Assembly: GCA_018343915.1 (NCBI GenBank)
Contig: JABRWF010000004.1
Coordinates: 124,001-188,000, forward strand
Length of the DNA: 64,000 nt
Reading direction: 5' to 3'
Origin: Agroathelia rolfsii
Lineage: Eukaryota; Basidiomycota; Agaricomycetes; Amylocorticiales; Amylocorticiaceae
Shown here one piece after another: positions 60,141-64,000 of the stretch (position 1 is the first letter of the stretch; each line of letters begins with the position of its first letter). Below the pieces are notes generated by a model that ran no database searches, was not told the DNA's origin, and was given only the letters and a program-made list of their open reading frames with translations. Both the position numbers and the translations under genes were made by a program.

Positions 60141-60531
60141 TTATGCATGGCCACTGCCCGTATCATTGGTGGATGGGGGCTCCTTTAACGGATATTCGTC
60201 TCGAGCCTGCACAAGCAGTTGGTCTAAACCCTTCTCCTTGACAGCTTTCTGCAGTAGTCAGAGGGAGGGAGAAAGGGAGATTTCGAGTTAAGAATACAAT
60301 TACACTGCAGGTGGTATCACGACGAACCTGGACGCAAGCTTTATAGCTCTCCCAGACACCACCACATTTCCTGTCGAATTCCTCAGCTTTCTGCTTCGAG
60401 TATGCCGTTCGCTTTTCGACGCTCGTAGAAGCAGCGACAGCAGGCTCTAGATATCCTTCAAACCAGGCATTGAAGCAAGTGTCGTATTCATGTTTGAGAG
60501 GTGTGCATTCGGGTGCTAGGCTTGATGACAT
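60141..60531 (-). CDS. MDM35: Mdm35/TRIAP1 twin CX9C intermembrane-space protein
   Basis: Mitochondrial intermembrane-space chaperone of Ups-type lipid transfer proteins, imported by the Mia40 disulfide relay. Two exons (60328-60531, 60141-60248) give 103 residues. The twin CX9C motif is exact: C9/C19 and C56/C66, with DTCFNAWFEGYL and the conserved CGGVWESYKAC. The C-terminal tail (KEKGLDQLL, then EYPLKEPP) matches the family. I used the second Met of the ORF (60531), which gives MSSSLAPEC; a Met four codons upstream exists. VPS29 is the divergent neighbour 268 bp away. Confidence 0.92.
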
Positions 60532-60799
60532 GTTTGCAAGCAATGAAGAGTGTACGGTAGAGAAATGGCAGCTCCAGTAGCTACTTGACCAGCTTTAACT
60601 TGAACGTTAAGATGATTACCATGCACGGCAGTCTATTACTACGCGTCGTGATGGCGTCACAGAGAGTCACGCCTAATTACTGTCACATACCCACCGGCCC
60701 GGAGTGAACGGAACAATGATTCAAAATGGGATTACATCAAGCAGTGTTGCACGACTGTACAGTTACTGTCAGTGAAGTAACAGCAAGAACGTTCCCACC
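60532..60799. promoter_or_regulatory. Bidirectional promoter MDM35/VPS29
   Basis: Short shared upstream region between start codons at 60531 (minus) and 60800 (plus). No TATA seen. Confidence 0.5.
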
Positions 60800-61647
60800 A
60801 TGGTCCTAGTTCTTATCATAGGCGACTTTCACATACCTCACCGGGTACATGACCTACCTGCCAAATTCAAGAAACTCCTTGTGCCTGGCAAGATATCGCA
60901 GATACTATGCACGGGCAACGTCTGCGACAAGGAGACGTACGACTATCTCAGGACGATATCCAGTGACGTTCATGTCGTCAAGGGCGACTTTGACGAGGTT
61001 TGTCGCTATTGTATCGAATGTCCTAGATGCAAGCTAATGGTAGCACCTGTGTTGTCCAGAGCGCATCATTCCCAATGTCAGCTACGATCGTACATTCACC
61101 CATCCGGATCGGTGTCATCCACGGGCACCAGTGTATACCCACCGGCGACTTGGACTCGTTAGCTGCTATTGCAAGACAGATGGATGTGGACATTCTGCTC
61201 TCAGGACACACACATACGTGGGTGGTTTGCCTTCTTCCTTTGATGATGCTCCCCCCCCCCCCCGGCGCAGCAGCCGCTTAGGACATTATTGAACTGACTG
61301 AACACAGCTTCCAGGCCATAGAACACGACGGCAAGTTCTTTGTCAACCCCGGGTCTGCAACTGGTGCTTGGACCGGTGCATTCAATGGGTATGTACACAC
61401 TTATCCCGATTGCTGCATTTCTACCATGCCAAAACTCTGACATCACCTTTGTCTGTGTTGGCACAGAGATCCCATACCCTCTTTTGCCCTCATGGACATA
61501 CAAGGGCCTATTGTCGTCACTTATGTGTACCAGCTCATCGACGGCGAAGTACGCGTAGAGAAGCGGGAATACAGAAAAGAGACGGAGGATCTGCTCGCCG
61601 CGAGAGTACAAAACGCACCAAGCAGTCCATCGGGAGGAGGATGGTAG
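60800..61647 (+). CDS. VPS29: Retromer subunit Vps29
   Basis: Retromer scaffold with a metallophosphoesterase fold, acting in endosome-to-Golgi recycling with Vps35 and Vps26. Four exons (60800-60997, 61060-61217, 61308-61388, 61467-61647) give 205 residues. Fold motifs: GDFHIPHR (8-15), [34 protein letters not shown] and [11 protein letters not shown]. The GN motif is followed by VC rather than the usual catalytic His, as in Vps29, which is not an active phosphatase in retromer. The C-terminal tail is polar and Gly-rich. Intron 2 contains a C homopolymer (61249-61263). Confidence 0.94.
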
Positions 61648-62361
61648 TCGATTGTTGTCAGGTATGCTGTTTCGTTGATGTTGTTGAACCAGACCATGGA
61701 TTGCTGAGCGAACCTGAAGCATCATGATGCTGGAACTTACGTCGTGGAGTATCCGCTGTCGCGACCACTCAACCCTGCCTCGTTCTCTAACAAGACTGTA
61801 CGAGGGAACATTTTCTCAGGACGATTTATACCGACACCAAGTGTTCAATATTTGTTGTTATGTTGTGATTGTAATGACATTAATGAAAGCCACAGAGAGA
61901 TATTATCCCGTGAATCCTCCCAGGCCCAGTGTGAAATATGATCAAAAACGCTCGTTGCGAGGAATAACATTTAGCTAGTACAACAGGATGCGAAAAAGGA
62001 AAAGTAAGATGGAGGAGGGATAGTCGGGGCTAGAAGAAGAAAAAGAAAAACAAGAGCAGGGGGACAGAATACTAACAATCAGAACATATACGAGAAACGA
62101 TCAGCATCCTGTCGCAAGCACATGGGCTAGATACACCACATAAGCAATCGACTGGATGTTGGATGTGATGAGTAACTGGGTGACGCTATAAAATAGAGAA
62201 AGGGGGTTAGAAAATTTTATGTACAATCAATCTGAGCAATCTTGAAAACTGAAAACAGGGGCGAGCAGTAATTGAGTAAAAAAAAAAAAAAAAAGTAAGG
62301 ACGTGAATAAGGCGTAAAAAGGGGGGAAATGGCACTATAAATCGGCGTCAATTTAACGCTT
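61648..62361. other. Convergent spacer, VPS29/CHS7
   Basis: Facing 3' flanks with a 17-base A tract (62278-62294). No gene seen. Confidence 0.45.
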
Positions 62362-63709
62362 TTATTGATAGTAGCCTTCATCCCATGTATCTGCGTGGAC
62401 GTGAAATATTGTTAGATTACTAGTTATGTCTATCAATATATGAAACAAACGAACCTTCTGTTATGCTTCTCCAAGCAAGATAGAGGACACCTATGGACGC
62501 AGTCTCGAGAATTGTAGCAACAAAGGATCCATCGATCTTGTGATTAGAGCCCTATCGAAAAAAAAAACCCCTGTAAGCTGACCGGCCCATGAAGGCGCAG
62601 TATAAATATGAAGACGCACATTGCATATTGTCTTCCCGAGAAGGAACCAAGCCAGTTGGCTGAGCACGAAAAGTATTGCAGAGAGAAGGTAAAACCACAT
62701 TGGCCGTACTTCGTTCAGAACGCCTAGCACAATGTATGCCATCAAAATCAGATACAAGATCGCTGCACTATATCGTGATTATGAGCATGCAAAAGAGTTG
62801 AGGTGGCAACAGATACGACTCACGCCGCCGGCCATATGCTTGTGAGGACGAAAAGTGGAATACTGTGGAGGGCACTTGCTGGATTGGATGGTCCGAATTC
62901 CTGAGTGATCGTTAGGGCGACGTCCAGCGATATGTATGTTACAGCGGCGAAAAAGGCAAGGGCGAGGGCATAGTAAGGCTATACAACGAGATTTGTTAGG
63001 TTCTGCGTTGCAGGAGAGGGGTAAATGACGACTTACTACCATGGCACTTGGAGTGCCATCTTCAACAACCTGTGTTGCAATGAGGCCGTTCGCCAACAGA
63101 GCCCAGAATAGGGCCGCAACGATGCCAGCATGTATGGCTGTGAGAACAACCAAAGCAGTTGAGCCTTGCTCCAGCAAGGATCCAGTGGTAATCAATTGAA
63201 GAGGAAGAGAAATGAGGTAAAGAATGAGAAAGATTCGAAGTTCAATCCGACCTGTATAGCGGGAAAATAGTGTTGGTATTGACTGTGGTGTCGTCATGAA
63301 AGGGGGAGGGAGAGATACGCACCAACGGCAGCCTTCCGTCTACTTGTCAGGGCAATCAAGAACAACGTGAACACTATGCTCAAAGCGCAGACAATGATGT
63401 TTGCAATGTTCCCTAGCGAGCCATCATGTCCAGCTCTGGGGATCCCACAGGAGATATTGACCCCTACAGGGGCAGATGCGGGATCGGCTGAACCTCCATT
63501 GAAGGTTGATGGCGAGTGATTTTGAAGCTGGTATGAGACAAGTGAGTAAATGGACGATTATACATGCGAGGAGGGATGGTTGGTTGTAATTTTGGCCAGA
63601 CGAAGCGGAGGAAAGAGGAGCAAGGACTGACTTGACGATAGAAGAGATTGCACCACGGATAAGAGGGAGTATTAGAGCACAGGGTGGAGAAGTCACCGAA
63701 CTGAACCAT
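62362..63709 (-). CDS. CHS7: Chitin synthase export chaperone Chs7
   Basis: ER membrane chaperone needed for exit of class IV (Chs3-type) chitin synthase from the ER. Seven exons: 63632-63709, 63323-63527, 63251-63037, 62824-62978, 62620-62767, 62455-62551, 62362-62390; 308 residues. The N-terminus MVQFGDFSTLCSNTPSYPWC with its cysteines is typical. Seven hydrophobic helices follow, including NIIVCALSIVFTLFLIALT, ELRIFLILYLISLP, ALFWALLANGLIATQVVEDG and LSAILFVLSQLAWFLLG. The tail ITEDTWDE ends in GYYQ. Length and segments match fungal Chs7 throughout. Confidence 0.94.
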
Positions 63710-64000
63710 GTCAAGCTCGAGAGTACGGGGGAGGCGATGGAGGTCGTGCCAATGATGTAGCTGGGTACAAAGGGAGAAAACAAATAGTACAAGGAAGAGG
63801 AGGAAGTGTGCTATGGGAGAATAGACGGCGGAGGCTTTCACTTCCGACAATGAGACGCATGGCAATCGCCTTATTTGGCCCTGTGATCATACCCACTTAT
63901 TATCCCCGCATATGGTTATGTTATCCCTGCAGTACCAGTCGTCAAGCAAGGCAATGGAAAAATAAATAAATGAAAAATATGTCAATATTAAGCAACTAAC

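Noticed and set aside
1..64000. Search for tRNA, rRNA, CRISPR arrays, transposon ends and integrases
   Set aside because: Nothing with the required stems, direct repeats or catalytic motifs was seen by eye; a tRNAscan or Repeat search could still find divergent elements.

Overview
The window is nuclear DNA of a filamentous basidiomycete, most likely an agaricomycete. The evidence is dense spliced genes with many short introns (about 47-70 nt, with GT-AG ends and CTAAC/CTAAT-like branch sites), proteins whose architecture is that of basidiomycete homologs, a fungal-type tRNA ligase, and the chitin synthase chaperone Chs7. I see no rRNA, tRNA, CRISPR array, transposon or viral element. Exon joins below were made by eye from reading frame, splice signals and family conservation; in most genes the summed exons are an exact multiple of three.

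Layout. 0.2-5.6 kb: VPS74 (Golgi PI4P effector) and an atypical G-protein alpha subunit. 6.2-13.3 kb, minus strand: a proline-rich protein with an EH-like start, the ribosome-biogenesis ABC-F ATPase ARB1, and a peroxisomal enoyl-CoA isomerase with very small exons. 13.5-20.2 kb, plus: an unknown low-complexity protein and the 21-exon DRS2-type flippase. 20.2-22.9 kb: a gene-poor stretch holding a decayed seven-helix membrane protein gene. 22.9-28.6 kb: an F-box protein (minus) and the ERAD factor HRD3 (plus). 28.8-31.6 kb, minus: a WD40 protein with two SUMO-interaction-like motifs. 32.2-39 kb: tRNA ligase TRL1, then ATG18 and ATG14 tail to tail. 39.7-40.1 kb: a short, possibly truncated membrane protein. 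40.6-48.2 kb, minus: YRB2 (Ran-binding) and a BRPF/Nto1-type PHD-bromodomain-PWWP protein. 48.4-50.7 kb, plus: POLD4 and a ubiquitin-like/WLM metalloprotease. 51.3-51.6 kb: a 52-residue secreted peptide gene. 53-57 kb: an orphan basidiomycete protein and KEL3. 57.4-63.7 kb: an RTA1-like membrane protein, mitochondrial ribosomal protein bL33m, MDM35, VPS29 and CHS7.

The genes do not form one pathway. The recurring theme is the endomembrane and lipid system: VPS74, DRS2, VPS29, HRD3, ATG18, ATG14, CHS7, MDM35 and RTA1. ATG14 (a subunit of the PI3-kinase complex that makes PI3P) and ATG18 (which binds PI3P) are direct neighbours. Several gene pairs share short divergent promoters: isomerase/unknown protein, NTO1/POLD4 and MDM35/VPS29.

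I found no evidence for a wholly new multi-gene system. The most novel points are the hidden secreted peptide, the G-alpha with serine in place of the catalytic glutamine, the two-SIM WD40 protein, the decaying membrane protein gene, and the micro-exons and GC-AG introns.
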